A DNA stretch of 64,000 bases. Origin: Brachyhypopomus gauderio. Lineage: Eukaryota > Chordata > Actinopteri > Gymnotiformes > Hypopomidae. The stretch lies in assembly GCF_052324685.1 (NCBI RefSeq), contig NC_135220.1:1979716-2043715 (forward strand), given 5' to 3'. Under the pieces are notes generated by a model. The model saw nothing but the letters and a program-made list of their open reading frames with translations, was not told where the DNA came from and ran no database searches. Positions 39,501 to 63,786 of the stretch are shown in pieces. Made by a program: the position numbers and the translations under genes. Within the stretch, counting starts at the first letter, position 1. Each line of letters starts with the position of its first letter.

Positions 39501-42500
39501 TGTAGGCATTATTAAGGTGACGCATTTGACATTGTGATGGCAGCGATGCCCTCGATTGGCCAATGCGAGTGTCCGGCGGCTGCTGAATCCGAGCCCATAG
39601 GCGGCCTTGTGCGTATGAGAAATACGGCTGGCTGGCTCTCACCGATAAGTCACGGAACACGCACACCTGGCCGCGAGGACGCATTCAATCGCACCGCCGT
39701 CTAAACACAGTGATCGATGGACAAGCACACCAGGACACTGGAGGAGCCATTTTCAATTAAGTCTGACAAATCGCAGTTATGAGTAGCCCTTGTGGGAGGG
39801 ACGGGACAGACAACAACACAAAGGACACAGCTGACGTGGAGGGTCGAGTGAAATGATCTGTGGTTGGAGACACTGAGGCACAGCCTCCGTCAGAGGTGAA
39901 CGGAAAGTGTTGTAGGAGCGGCACACCTCCGCCTCTAGCTGTGTGGGCTACCTGGGATGTGTACCTAGGAAATGACTCCTGTAGTTTAGTAGTAGTCTGA
40001 CTCAATGGTATCTTGAATTCTGGCCTATCTATACTATTACCTAGGATGAATTCTGTGATCGGATGCAAAGCACTTTGTAAGTCGCTCTGGATAAGAGCGT
40101 CTGCTAAATGCCGTAAATGTAAATGTACCTGCACCAGCAGGGGGCGCTCAGCCTTGACCGAGTGCTGCATTTACAGCATCCTTCTCACACCAAGAGGTCG
40201 AGGGGTTTGGGAAGATCATGCAAATGCAGGCAGGGGAAAATGAGATCAGCAGAGGCCAAACCACATGTCTGTGGGGTCACCATGACTGCTGGTGGGCGGA
40301 ACAGGTGGAAAGAGAACCCACGTGTCTGCGACACACATGCAGGACTTCTCCTAGTGCACAGGAAGAAAAACTTGGTGAGGAATAGAAAAGAGTGCTCTCA
40401 CATGCTGCAGGGACACAGCTTAAAGACACTCCGTGCCGTTTGTGTAACCCCCTCAATCAGCACCTCTGCTGGCTAGGCTAAAGAGAACGTACCTGGTAAA
40501 GATCCATCTATGATAATGACAGAGGCGGTGGTCAGTACATGGTAGCAAAATATATGGGTCTTGTTTCAATAGACTGGCAATGGTGGAGAGTTACTATATC
40601 TCAATTTGTAACTACTATACTATATCTATATGTACTATATACTATATCTTGAATTGTAATTCCAGAAACATGCTCATGTGTTAATGTGATATAGTGAAAT
40701 GTGTCAATTTTTATTTCTACCCCTTTTGGAGTATGTTAATTTTCTAACAAAAAAAATGAATATGCTAACTGATTCTAGACAAGAAGCTACATAATGAAAG
40801 TGTATTATGAGATACGCCAGTTCAGTTTCACACAAGTACAGGTAAAAAGGAGCCCAAGAGTCAAATGTAAAAGGTAACAATAGGGACTGCAGTGTCTGGG
40901 AATGAATCAGCCCTGCCGGACTCACGTGAAGACAGGAGAATAGAGGGCTAGGAGAGGTCAGCAGTCACAAAGGACCCTGGGTAACGGTGCGAAGAGAACA
41001 AAGAGCAGGCCAAGCCCCGCCCCCCTCCACACTCCCATTATTGCTCGATGGGAACAAGACGTGTCACATTCCCTCACACGCCCCCCCCCCCCCCCCCCAT
41101 CCCAACACACTCCCCGCACACCCGCATGCAGCATGGCCAAGATTCCATCACGGCCCCCACTGGGAACCAAACAAAGAACGCCCCCTCTTGCTGTGAAGGG
41201 CCTAGCCGTGACCTTTCGGGGGCTCCCTGGATCAGGGGTCATCTGAGAGCTGCACCCCCCCCCCGAGCTCCAGCCTCCCAGCCTGTCAACATGTCCTGAG
41301 CTCAGTAATCCTCTCCCTGACCTACTGTGCTAATGGTCTGTGACACCTCTGCTCCCTCATCATTCATAATCTCCGCATGCCGGCCGACACCCGGCTCAGA
41401 TCTGCAGAAGCGCATAGACCATTAACATAATAGGAGCAGGCTGGTCTCTAGTGCTGCACCGTGAGCGATATCCGGGCTCCATATTAGGACTAGAGTGGGC
41501 CGTCTTCCTGCAGACCAGTTGGCTGTTCCGATTTAGCGAGGAAATTGATTTTTGCCCTGCAAGTCCAAGCTGAGCCTGTATGAGAACCGCTTGGAAGCCT
41601 GATGATGAGGTCAGGCCAATAAATGCGAAGCAGTCTAAAACACAGGACATAAGTGGAGCGGTGTTACTGGGCAAGCTCAGTTAGCGCACAGGCCCACGCC
41701 GCGTGGAGAAACGCACTCAGTGTTCCTGCCTCTGCACTGTTATCTTCTTTGTGTGTTTCTGGACATACAACTCAGCGTCCAGCACACACACAGTATTTGG
41801 TCTGAAGTAGGGATGTAAATGATTAATCGACTTTAGATTAATTGTTGATCAAGAGGTTACTCGAACAAAATATATTAATCGCGATTAATCGTTAGAGAGC
41901 GCTCCTGTAGTAACTTGAACAGAGCGTAAGAACGAGAGGTGAACAAGTGTTCAAAGACCAGAGTGGAAAACAAAATGAAGCGGGCGAAAAGACGTGTGGT
42001 GTGGGACCATTTCAACATTGTTAATTTAGGCAAAGAAGTCAAATGTTCTCTGAGTAATGCGGTATTGAAGTACAACAGTTCCACTAGCTCACTCAGTTAT
42101 CATTTGAACACCGTACAGCTGTCCTGCATATCACCAGGGCACCTGGTCAACCTAAAATCACAGCTACACTGGGAAGGCGAGCGTTTTCGAAACTCGCAAC
42201 GAAAAAAGAAGAGAGAGCTCAAAACAAAGCTAGCTACTGCTACTGCTATAGCCCTTACAACAGATTGTTGGACGGCTCTAACAACAATATATATATCTTA
42301 CTGTTCATATTAGTTGCAATATAACTATCAAATAATTCACAGTAGGTACTGAGTAACATGCCAGGTTGAACAGTAAGCCAGGAACATAAGAGGCTAAGTA
42401 GAGTCTGGCTAGAAATAATCTGGGCAAAAAATAAGACAACTGATCTAGTTGTGGTTCCCCAGGCCACACGAACGGCGGAAAGCTGTCTGCGACCCTGCTC

Positions 42501-44763
42501 GAGGCTCTCATCTGTCCCAGACCATAAACCCCTCCCCTCTACCAGTCCGCCTCTACACCAACCAATCAGATCACAGAGCGCCAAACTAGATTAAAGACGC
42601 AAAGCATCCCAGAGGCATCACAGCTCTCCCAGCGGGGCAGGGACGTCATGTTCCAGCACATGGGATTCGGACACCGGCACCACAGAGTAGGCTCACACAA
42701 TCCCCCGCAATCGGGTCAACAGGCTACAGCAGGACGGGACCGCCGGACCGCCTCAATGCCACGTGCTCCCTCGCTTCCTATCTGCAATAACAGCCTACGG
42801 CGGGACAGGTGCACAGAACACAGAGGTGCGCGGGGTCCGTGCATACGCCCCCCCCCCCCCCCCCCCCCCCCCCCGGGTGGCACGAGGCACCGTTCCTGAG
42901 TCGTTCTCATTCCGATGAAGGATTGTCAACACCGACATTTATTCACGATCTGCTCCTAATGGATGAGTGCAACTTAAAATGTTACGCCTTCAAATCAGCC
43001 ATTTTTTATTTATGCACAAGCCTGCTGAAAACGTGTCGTATTGATGCCCGACACTCTGAGAAATAGCAGTTCAACATTAACCCACATGGGCCTGCAGGGC
43101 TCTGGTGTTTCTCCTCCATCTGGATGGACAAGCTGGTTGCTGCAGTTTACCCAATCAAGTCAACATGACTGAGGAGGATCCAACTTATTTAAATACAGGA
43201 TGGCAGCAGTTCAGGTCTGGAAGAGCCGTAATCCATCAGAATTTGTAATAAGGAGAAACACATATATAATGGATGAGATGGATGCTTGAAATTGGTTGGA
43301 AAGATCAATAATGGACATATTTATTTATTTGTCATTGATGGCTCGGATACTGGTTGTGAAATAACACTGAATTAGACGTATCTAAATTTCATCCACCGAA
43401 TATCTGAACATTTATCCTGAATTGTAAACAGGAATCAAGAAGATCACAAGACACAAGCAGACCATAAACATGTAGAAAAGCAAAACATTCTCCACACTTG
43501 AGCAATATACAGAAAACTACAAGCTCAACATTGGATAAGGCCATTTGTGTAGAAATACCCCCAAATATCATCCACGGAGGTGAAGCTACTGTCCACACAT
43601 TGGCATTCACACCACGACTTAATAGACCAATTCACAGGGCACATGAGTTAACAGATGACGGACACTCACCAATGCCATATTGCAGCCCTAATGTAAATAG
43701 TCGTTTATGTACTTAAATGTAAAACAAAATATTGTTAGCGGAGTATTGCCATATTGTTGGACTACCACCTCCCTAATTTGATTGTATTTGGCGTCACGTC
43801 ACATAATGGACTGGGAGCTGGGAGATCACGCTGTGCCTGGTTACGCTATGAATGCTCAGTACTTGGGCTGTACGCCGCGAGCCGATGAACTGTGATCCTC
43901 CACAATTAGAACCACGACGTCAAACGCATATAAAAATCACGCAGCTTCAATCATGCACAAATCGTGCACGGATTAGTGTAACAGCCCAGTAATAAAAGAC
44001 GTCGTTTTAACAGAATCACAAATTTGACCGTTCTTCGATTACATTAGCAGCGACGTGTTACCTGAGGTGTCCCATAAGCTCAGTTCCACGCGCTGGTCAT
44101 CGAGTTGCAGACATGCTGTGTAGTTCTCGAACACGGTGGGTACATACGTCTGTGGAATACATCAGAGCATCAGTGCAGCACGCGGCCCCGGGCGGGCGGG
44201 CGCGCGGCTCACGCTGCGCACAGCTATACAAATAAAAATGGAAGCTTTGCGTTCTACGAGTCAGTGTTTTAAAATACGTATCGCTTTGAACAAGATAACG
44301 TTAAAAAGAAATGCTGTTTATTTTTTTAGATCTTCTTCAAAATGACGCCTTTCTCGCAAAGAAATAGATTTGGTCCGCACATGTAAGTACGTGTAAAATA
44401 GACTTTCCTTTAAAATAGTAAAATAAAAAATAAAAAATTTAAATCTTACTGGTTGACTGATAGGTATATTCGTATAGAAATCCCTATGCTTGCCAGCAAT
44501 CTGAATGTATTAATTACACACAAACGTGTCCATCATGCCATGGTCTTATTATGTTAACTCTGGAAATGCATGTTAGGACTCAAACAACTTAAAACTACTC
44601 TAAAAAAAAAACAAATCTGTTGATACTAAAAGTAGCTACTGACCTCCGGATAGCAATCCTTCGCCAAGACCTGCAGCATTGCCGTTTTTCCGCATTGTAC
44701 ATCCCCGACAAGAACCAGTTTACATCTGACCACCAGTGGCTGTATATTTCTCCTCTCCTTCAT
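36570..44763 (-). CDS. rnd1: Rnd1, atypical Rho-family GTPase
   Basis: Five coding exons: 44763-44644, 44149-44062, 38325-38216, 37895-37761 and 36815-36570, giving 232 aa, equal to human RND1. Rnd proteins stay GTP-bound, act at the plasma membrane, antagonise RhoA signalling and cause loss of stress fibres and adhesion; they also bind plexins. Seen: N-terminal KERR; P-loop GDVQCGKT (20-27) with Val in place of the usual Gly12; effector loop YVPTVFENY (42-50); DTSGSP (67-72) lacking the catalytic Gln61; CKTD (125-128) in place of NKx[21 protein letters not shown] in the tail; and the CaaX box CSLM (C229) for farnesylation. These substitutions are the Rnd hallmarks of lost GTP hydrolysis. The RND1-like C-terminus favours Rnd1 over Rnd2 and Rnd3. 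Confidence 0.96.
37146..37722. mobile_element. Harbinger-like non-autonomous DNA transposon in rnd1 intron 4
   Basis: Ends are GGGCGTACTCACACTAGGC and its near-perfect inverse GCCTAGTGTGAGTACGCCC. TAA flanks both sides (37143-37145 and 37723-37725), a 3-bp duplication as in PIF/Harbinger. The interior is rich in GTGCCCGGGCCCG palindromes and has no transposase. A piggyBac-type TTAA reading is weaker because the right flank is TAAA. Confidence 0.75.
38785..38976. repeat. About 30-bp repeat with CACTTAAGTG palindromes in rnd1 intron 2
   Basis: Five to six diverged units, most containing CCCACTTAAGTGGCAATCA with spacers CATATGCCCAC or ATTAGCCATGGAGATA. The core CACTTAAGTG is a perfect palindrome. 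Confidence 0.85.
40078..40126 (+). mobile_element. SINE/LINE 3' tail fragment
   Basis: GTAAGTCGCTCTGGATAAG then GCGTCTGCTAAATGCC, the same tail as in the SINE at 28.9 kb. The tRNA-related head is missing. Confidence 0.7.
41811..42300 (+). mobile_element. Degenerate hAT transposon with BED-finger transposase remnant
   Basis: Starts with TAGGGATGTAAATGATTAAT, a hAT-type terminus. A frame from 41973 reads [20 protein letters not shown], then [13 protein letters not shown] (BED zinc finger pattern), then after a deletion [16 protein letters not shown], a conserved hAT transposase motif. The expected second cysteine of the BED finger is absent (KCSLSNA). No right terminus was found; the element is truncated and inactive. 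It lies in rnd1 intron 2. Confidence 0.75.
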
Positions 44764-44905
44764 GGTCACTGTCGTGAGTTTTAAAAACAGCAACAAAAAA
44801 AGCCGAAACACAAATGACAAGAAACAGACTACGCAGAGGCAGAACTACGCAGCGGTGATCACTCTGCTCGTCGCGGTTGGTGTGATTGAATTAAGGACTG
44901 CGGCA

Positions 44906-44911
44906 TTTATA
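44906..44911 (-). promoter_or_regulatory. rnd1: Candidate rnd1 TATA box
   Basis: TATAAAT on the minus strand about 143 bp upstream of the ATG, with an inverted CCAAT (ATTGG on the minus strand) about 15 bp further upstream and a CpG-rich flank (44925-44990). Confidence 0.45.
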
Positions 44912-45059
44912 CTTGGCAGCGCCGCCAATGGTCTCGCGCGATTCAGCCGGTCGGTCTCGCGTCCGTCCCGCTGCCCCCAGACGCACTTCTCCACCAGTGC
45001 CTACTCACAAACTTTAGTATATTTTTTTCTAATAAGATTTTAACAAGAATTCTTTTACT

Positions 45060-47079
45060 GACCTAACCGATGGTGTTTGGATTGATTTTGATCGAAATTG
45101 GATAGTGAAATTTATATTTTTTATGTTTTATGAATTTTTTAAATATAGATTTTGATTAGGATGAGCAGAATTAGTAGCCTACACATAGCAACACATTTCT
45201 GTTAATCATAGTATTCATAAAAAAGATTTCCAGTATTCATAAGCTTTAACAGTATACTTTATAATACCGACCTGTCTCTCTGATTTGTAAAAATGTATTT
45301 TGTGTCAACGTGTAGGCTGGGTTACTGAGTGAATAAACACCAATACTCCGACTGGGTGGCAAATACGCAATACACAGACGAAGAAGACGGTGAGATCCAC
45401 GTTGCACCGTTGCCAATACGACAGGCTTGTTTCTGACGCACGTTTCACCAGGTCGCAGGGTTAACCCCTTAGCCGCGAATATGTAAAAAAAATCGCGTTA
45501 CTGGTTCGGGGTGAGTTTCCCAAAACGTTCTTGGGTGGGTTTCCCGAAACGTTCGTAGCGCTACTTCGTAACCTCGTATGAAACGTACGAGGTTAGGAAG
45601 TACTTAGCTCTCTATATTTTCAGAAGAGAAGCTGTAGAACAATGTTTTTTGTGAAGAACAATAAGGAAACAACCGAAGACTCCATAATATCTGTTGACAC
45701 ATTTTCTGATTTATTTACGTTTCCCATTCCATTTCATGCTCTATTCTGCTGTTCACTGTACACCCAACCATTTAACAGACACAACCTTGTCCCTAGGCAC
45801 GCTCTCCTTTGATTTTGTGTATTAAAGGGTGAGACTTTCATGTCTCCCTAACTGGAATAGGTGCCTGATGAATCACACTTTGACCCTGTCTGACATAGTG
45901 TTAGATACACTGTTAATCCAGTGTGTGTGAATGTCTTAGTGCATTGCCCCCCTGCAGCTGTCTAGACGTCTCCATAAGAACAAGTTCTCTCCACCCCCCA
46001 AAGATGAATTAACTCATGACATTACTTGAATCATGTGAATTTGTATTAACCCTTGCAGTGTTATTTGAGCCCTGTCAGTTTGAACTCCTGCAGATCAAAG
46101 TGAGGCAGGTCTGGTTAGTTTGTGCAGATCAACCCCTACGCAAGCGTCAGACTGCTTATCCCAGTGTTAGCTCAGGCTGACACACCCATGACACTTCCAA
46201 GGTTATCCTTGTATGTTAAACACCTCTGGGACAACCACTCCATCCATACAATTCATCTATTACACTGCATTACTAACTGCATTAGTAGACTGTGTCTGAA
46301 AGCACCCCAAATTAGTCACCTCTTAAGAGCGAAAGACAACAGAAAGGCCACCGATGTCCAAACAGAATTGGAAGTGGAGCTAAAATAGGGCCCATTCCCT
46401 TATTGAAATGACATGAAACAGAATATACAACACAACCTCCCATTGGGTTTAGAACAGGTTCCCCCAGTACTGACCTTATCATTTCTCAGCACTTCCTTTG
46501 AACACTCATTTTAAACTCACAATGGCGTTATCAATAAGCTGACTAACTGAGGTACTTGGGGGACACTGGGAAATGTGGGTCTAGTTCGCAGTGAAAGTTC
46601 TGTTGCCTCTGTTGAGTGGGAGGGGAACAGAGTTTTGAGCCCTGAATGGAGGGAAGGTATTTGCGGATGTGTTTTGGGTGTGAGCTCGCCAGATGAACCT
46701 GTGGTGTGTGATTTTTGCTGGGGTAAAGAAGTCATTAAAGGATGCTTGAGGTGAGTATTTCCACGCTCCAGTGCCGGGGCATGAACCAGGAGGACCTGAA
46801 TAATGAGCACATTCACGTGTCACTACCCGAGCTGGCACAGCAGACAAGGTAACAGGGGGGGGCATAGGAAGATGGGCCAACCTCTATTGAAATAAACAAA
46901 CAATTGCTTTACTTATAGAGCACATTTTAGCAATGATCGAAGAATTGCTACAAATGTAGAACAGAAAAGCATCCGGTGGTAATGTAGTTGCTACAGTTCC
47001 TATGAAGCTACAGAGAAGAGTGTGCAGAGATCAGTCCGGGATCGTAGCTCAGGTGACCCACTGTTCTGCCCTTGGGAAG
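45060..47079. other. Intergenic DNA between rnd1 and cacnb3, left part
   Basis: 45520-45610 holds two imperfect copies of GGTTTCCCGAAACGTTCGTAG and a hairpin (45564-45578 against 45586-45600), resembling ends of a fish DNA element. No gene is seen; in particular, no ddx23 exon was recognised. Confidence 0.4.
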
Positions 47080-48099
47080 CCAAGCCCTCCTGAGTGGCCA
47101 AGCCCTGCTGTACCTCTCCTGAGTGGCTAAGCCCTGCTGTACCTCTCCTGAGTGGCTAAGCCCTGCTGTACCTCTCCTGAGTGGCTAAGCCCTGCTGTCC
47201 CGCTCCTGAGTGGCTAAGCCCTGCTGTACCTCTCCTGAGTGGCTAAGCCCTGCTGTACCTCTCCTGAGTGGCTAAGCCCTGCTGTACCTCTCCTGAGTGG
47301 CTAAGCCCTGCTGTACCTCTCCTGAGTGGCCAAGCCCTGCTGTACCTCTCCTGAGTGGCCAAGCCCTGCTGTACCTCTCCTGAGTGGCTAAGCCCTGCTG
47401 TACCTCTCCTGAGTGGCTAAGCCCTGCTGTACCTCTCCTGAGTGGCTAAGCCCTGCTGTACCTCTCCTGAGTGGCCAAGCCCTGCTGTACCTCTCCTGAG
47501 TGGCTAAGCCCTGCTGTCCCGCTCCTGAGTGGCTAAGCTCTGCTGTACCTCTCCTGAGTGGCTAAGCCCTGCTGTACCTCTCCTGAGTGGCTAAGCCCTG
47601 CTGTACCTCTCCTGAGTGGCTAAGCCCTGCTGTACCTCTCCTGAGTGGCCAAGCCCTGCTGTACCTCTCCTGAGTGGCTAAGCCCTGCTGTACCTCTCCT
47701 GAGTGGCTAAGCCCTGCTGTCCCGCTCCTGAGTGGCCAAGCCCTGCTGTCCCGCTCCTGAGTGGCCAAGCCCTGCTGTCCCGCTCCTGAGTGGCCAAGCC
47801 CTGCTGTCCCGCTCCTGAGTGGCTAAGCCCTGCTGTACCTCTCCTGAGTGGCTAAGCCCTGCTGTACCTCTCCTGAGTGGCTAAGCCCTGCTGTACCTCT
47901 CCTGAGTGGCCAAGCCCTGCTGTACCTCTCCTGAGTGGCTAAGCCCTGCTGTACCTCTCCTGAGTGGCTAAGCCCTGCTGTACCTCTCCTGAGTGGCTAA
48001 GCCCTGCTGTACCTCTCCTGAGTGGCTAAGCCCTGCTGTACCTCTCCTGAGTGGCTAAGCCCTGCTGTACCTCTCCTGAGTGGCTAAGCCCTGCTATCC
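47080..48099. repeat. 29-bp minisatellite, about 35 copies
   Basis: Units contain CTGAGTGGCTAAGCCCTGCT followed by GTACCTCTC. Variants: GGCT/GGCC and GTACCTCTC/GTCCCGCTC. The last class occurs in clusters, indicating block duplications. The period is not a multiple of three, so apparent open frames are not genes. Confidence 0.97.
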
Positions 48100-49885
48100 T
48101 GATCTGTTCAGACCCAGATGTGTCCTGACCCTGGGATGCTGCTTCCAACAGATATCTGGCTTTGGTTGAAGCATACTGCAGCAACTGTAAAACACAAGAG
48201 TAAGAATGGAAGAGAGAGAAAGAGAGAGAGAGAGATCCCACCAGTATCTGACCTGACCTGAGTGCAACCTTCCCCTAGCTCCCACAGAGACATACGGGGG
48301 AGCTAATTAGCATGTGTTAATGAGATAGCATGCCAGAGTGACACATTCTGTAAAGCAATGGGAAAGTATGGAGGCACGAGGCACCGCAGCACAGATTTGT
48401 AAACAACAAGATGATCTTACCTTGGCACTAAATGCCTGTACCATGTTTCATGGCACTTTCATGGATTCCCACGAAAGTGTGTTTTGTGTAGCATTTAATA
48501 TTATTTTAAAGATAAACTGGAGAGCATAAAATGCTGTCTTTATCTCCATGTATGTTATTCACACATGAAAAGCTAAATATCTCTTCCATGCATATGAACT
48601 TTGTAGGGTTTCTTTAAAGTAAGACATGGTAGGTGCAGGTCAACACGAGCAGTAACCTTGGACGAACACTGCCCCCTAATGGAAGTATGGATAATAGATT
48701 CCTTCATGGTCTCAGAATTACTTACAGTAAACTTAAATTTACAAGTCAGTTCACCTTTAAATATTATATTTTATTATGTATTCACCTTTAAATAATATAT
48801 TTAAATAAGTAAAGAAAAGTAATGGGTTAGAAAGCAAAGTTATGGAAACCAGTGACATAGTCATCTTATTGTATTTTTTATTGTTTTTTTCCCTCTTCCA
48901 CAGCAGAGAATTATTTCATACAGCATAGGATGTTGGGAAGTATATTTTTTTGTTGTTGAAAATGTGTTCCATTTATTTTCTTTTCAGAGAAGTGGATACC
49001 AAGTAAATGCAAATTCTTTTTGACGTTACATAAACTATCAGAAGAGGATTATACATAGTGCATTATTGCGTTACAAAGCAGAAGTTTAAGAACAATCAGA
49101 CAAACATAAAACATAGTGCAATTGTACTGATTTCCACCATCTCATTAGAGGAGATTCTTTGATAGTCTAAACATTTGATGCTCTCTGCTCAACTTTATAT
49201 TGCATACATAATTTAGTTGTGTCATGTGACCAAATCAACCAGTAAACAAAATCATCACTGACATTACAAACATACTTTGTGCCTCAGAGGACATCTGTTT
49301 GTGTTCAATAGAAATAACCTAGTAGGAGCTCAATAGCCTCTCTGAGCAGGAAGAACAGATATTTCCTAGCTTGGCTTGTGGCTCGACTGTTGTGCCTTTT
49401 CAAAAGCACATCTTGCGCGTCACTGTGTAATTTCCTAAGAACAGCTGCAGTAGATTCTGCGTGGTCCCATACAACTTTAGTGCCAAACAGAAACTAAACC
49501 CTAGTAAACATGTACAGTACACACAAGGAAGAAGTTGGTTATTTGCAACTTTTTTTTTCTGATGTGCTTTTAAGCATTGATGCATATACAAGCAATCTGT
49601 AATGAGCCCGCTGTGATGAATCCGGCAAGCACGTTCTATTCATACGGGTCTTAAAGCAATCCTCCCCACACCCCTATACTAATGGGAAATATGGTTATCA
49701 TGCATGTTTCTCATGTACTATACAGCATGGTTTCAGGTGCATGTATGCAGTGGGTTACACTAGTGATAGATTAGATGATTGTCTTGCAGGTTCGATATGA
49801 TTCATCCTGTCAGGGATCAATACATTCATGTCAATTGTGACTTTCATGTGCAGAATCAGCAGACAGGAGTTCATGAAGAGCAGTG
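48100..49885. other. Intergenic DNA, nothing recognised
   Basis: AT-rich sequence without coding exons, RNA genes or clear mobile elements. Confidence 0.4.
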
Positions 49886-50572
49886 TCGTATATGTGAGTG
49901 AGACTGTCAGATATGTGAGTGAGACTGTCGTATATGTGAGTAAGTATCATATATGTGAGTGAGACTGTCGCATATGTGAGTGAGACTCATATATGTGAGT
50001 GAGACTGTCGGATATGTGAGTGAGACTGTCGGATATGTGAGTGAGACTGTCGTATATGTGAGTATCATATATGTGAGTGAGACTGTCGGATATGTGAATG
50101 AGACTGTCATATGTGAGTGAGACTGTCGTATATGTGAGTGAGACTGTCGTATATGTGAGTGAGACTGTCAGATATGTGAGTGAGACTGTCGTATATGTGA
50201 GTGAGACTCATATATGTGAGTGAGACTGTTGGATATATGAGTGAGACTGTCAGATATGTGAGTGAGACTGTCGTATATGTGAGTGAGACTGTCGTATATG
50301 TGAGTGAGACTGTCGTATATGTGAGTGAGACTGTCATATGTGAGTGAGACTATCAGATATGTGAGTGAGACTGTCGGATATGTGAGTGAGACTGTCAGAT
50401 ATGTGAGTGAGACTGTTGGATATGTGAGTGAGTATCTTATATGTGAGTGAGACTGTCGGATATTTGAGTAAGTATCATATACTGTATGTGAGTGAGACTG
50501 TTGGATATGTGAGAGAGACTGTAATATATGTGAGTGAGACTGTCGGATATGTGAGTGAGACTGTCCATGCAA
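49886..50572. repeat. About 21-bp minisatellite
   Basis: Units GTGAGTGAGACTGTCGTATAT with 15-21 bp variants (for example GTGAGTGAGACTCATATAT). About 34 units. Because 21 is three times seven, the minus strand gives a seven-residue pseudo-protein repeat that is not a gene. Confidence 0.95.
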
Positions 50573-51206
50573 TACAAGAAAACAGGAGTTTTCCTTCCTA
50601 CATTAATGAAGTCTCTCAGAATCCATTAAATAAATAAAGGTTGTGTGAACCAAACAATAGCTAATATCCAAATAGGGATATATTCCTTTTGTGGTTTAAT
50701 AGAAATATCAGCTCTTTGACCACTGTTGGTGGTATCTTGAATAACATTGGGTGATATTAAGCTGTAAAGATTTGTGAATCAAAGGCATTGTAAAGGGGCC
50801 CTGACATCAGACTAGGTGTGAAGTTTTTTCATATAAAATCGCAGTTATAGTGAAAGATCAGTAGGGGTCACTGTAGTCTCTGAAAATCTGTCATAGTAAT
50901 ACATCAGACAATAAAATATTTCAGAGGAAAATTATTACTCCAGGGTCTTAAGATCCACATAAACACATCTATCTACCCTCTATTTTCCATGTCTTTTTCA
51001 TTTTACTTCCCTGAAAAGTCAGGGTAAGAGAAAGCAAAATAGTTACTGATATAAATAAGGGTAGTTCTAAATAATCAAGAACCAAGCAAAGAGCAAAACA
51101 GCAAGAACAAAGAGTTAGAAAGTAAAAGTGGAAGCAAGCCAGGTGAAGAAAGGGTCAGATAAGATAACACATCTTTTACTTCCTTACCTGATTCTCTCTA
51201 AATTCC
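50573..51206. other. Intergenic DNA downstream of cacnb3
   Basis: AT-rich; no exon, RNA gene or clear repeat recognised. Confidence 0.4.
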
Positions 51207-51212
51207 TTTATT
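51207..51212 (-). promoter_or_regulatory. cacnb3: Candidate cacnb3 poly(A) signal
   Basis: AATAAA on the minus strand about 180 nt past the cacnb3 stop codon. Confidence 0.45.
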
Positions 51213-51390
51213 TAAAATAGCTTCAGATATCAGATATCAGAAATGAGATTTATGAATCCAGCGTGCTCTCAGGCCACATTACTGCCTATTAGAGATCTGG
51301 CAACTTCGACTCTTATCCTGCTCCAAGCTCAGCCCACACCTAAATCATCCCAGGAGCAGGGACGAGTTTGTCTCCTTATCACCTGATGCC

Positions 51391-63059
<11,669 letters not shown>

Positions 63060-63786
63060 CTGGGGGGGGGGGTTTAGGGGGCAAAAGTGAGGGAAAGACA
63101 GAAAACCAGAGAGACAGAGATGGAGCAAGGAATGGTGGGGGGTACTGACAGAGAGAGAGAGAGGGGGGGGGGAGCAAAAGTGAAGGTGAGTGAGTCAGAG
63201 GAAAGAGAGTTTTTAAAAAAGTTTAAAGTTGTCCAAATGTCTCACTGTCCATGGCCAGTCAGTCACCGTGAGCAATCCAAGTGCTATAATAACAGCAGGC
63301 AGTAACGTGTCCCATCATCTGGAGTCACCTGCTGTCCTACGACTTCACGTCTCTCCAGCGCCGTTCGTCTACATGAAATGGCCACTGTGCTGTGCGTGAC
63401 CCTCAGCGGTGCTTCAGAACGTCCTTCCACTCTGCAGAGACTCGTGGTTTTTCCCCCTGACTTAGACCCATGAAGGGCTCGTTAATTATCTGAGGGCAGG
63501 TGTGCACCAGAGACAGAGGGACACTTCCCCATGGGAGGGCATCGCCATCCGAGGGGCTGAAGCGCTTTATATAAGAAGTGTAAGTGAGTAGCAACTTGCG
63601 TCGGTCAGGGAGGTGAGGCGATCGATGGTAATGTATTATTGATGGTATGTGGCAGTGAGGATGATAAACTGGCTGAATAAGCCCATTCACATACTCCCTC
63701 TTTGCAATGACGCAGCACATTTCTCCGAGCTCTTGACTCTTGTCTGTGGACCTGGCTCTGCTCAGCGCCGGTGTAAATTGTTCACT

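Larger units (their letters stand above)
38326..44061 (-). other. rnd1: rnd1 intron 2, 5.7 kb
   Basis: Besides the repeats listed it holds poly(C) runs at about 41081-41098 and 42848-42874. The SINE tail and hAT remnant account for part of it. No exon or RNA gene is seen in the rest. Confidence 0.7.

Noticed and set aside
47080..48241. CRISPR-like or coding reading of the 29-bp array
   Set aside because: Units are contiguous with no spacers, and the period is not a multiple of three; a eukaryotic minisatellite.
49785..49810. GGTTCGATATG as a tRNA B box
   Set aside because: No matching A box or cloverleaf upstream.
49886..50572. Seven-residue repeat protein on the minus strand
   Set aside because: A consequence of the 21-bp period; no start context, no splice sites, no homology.
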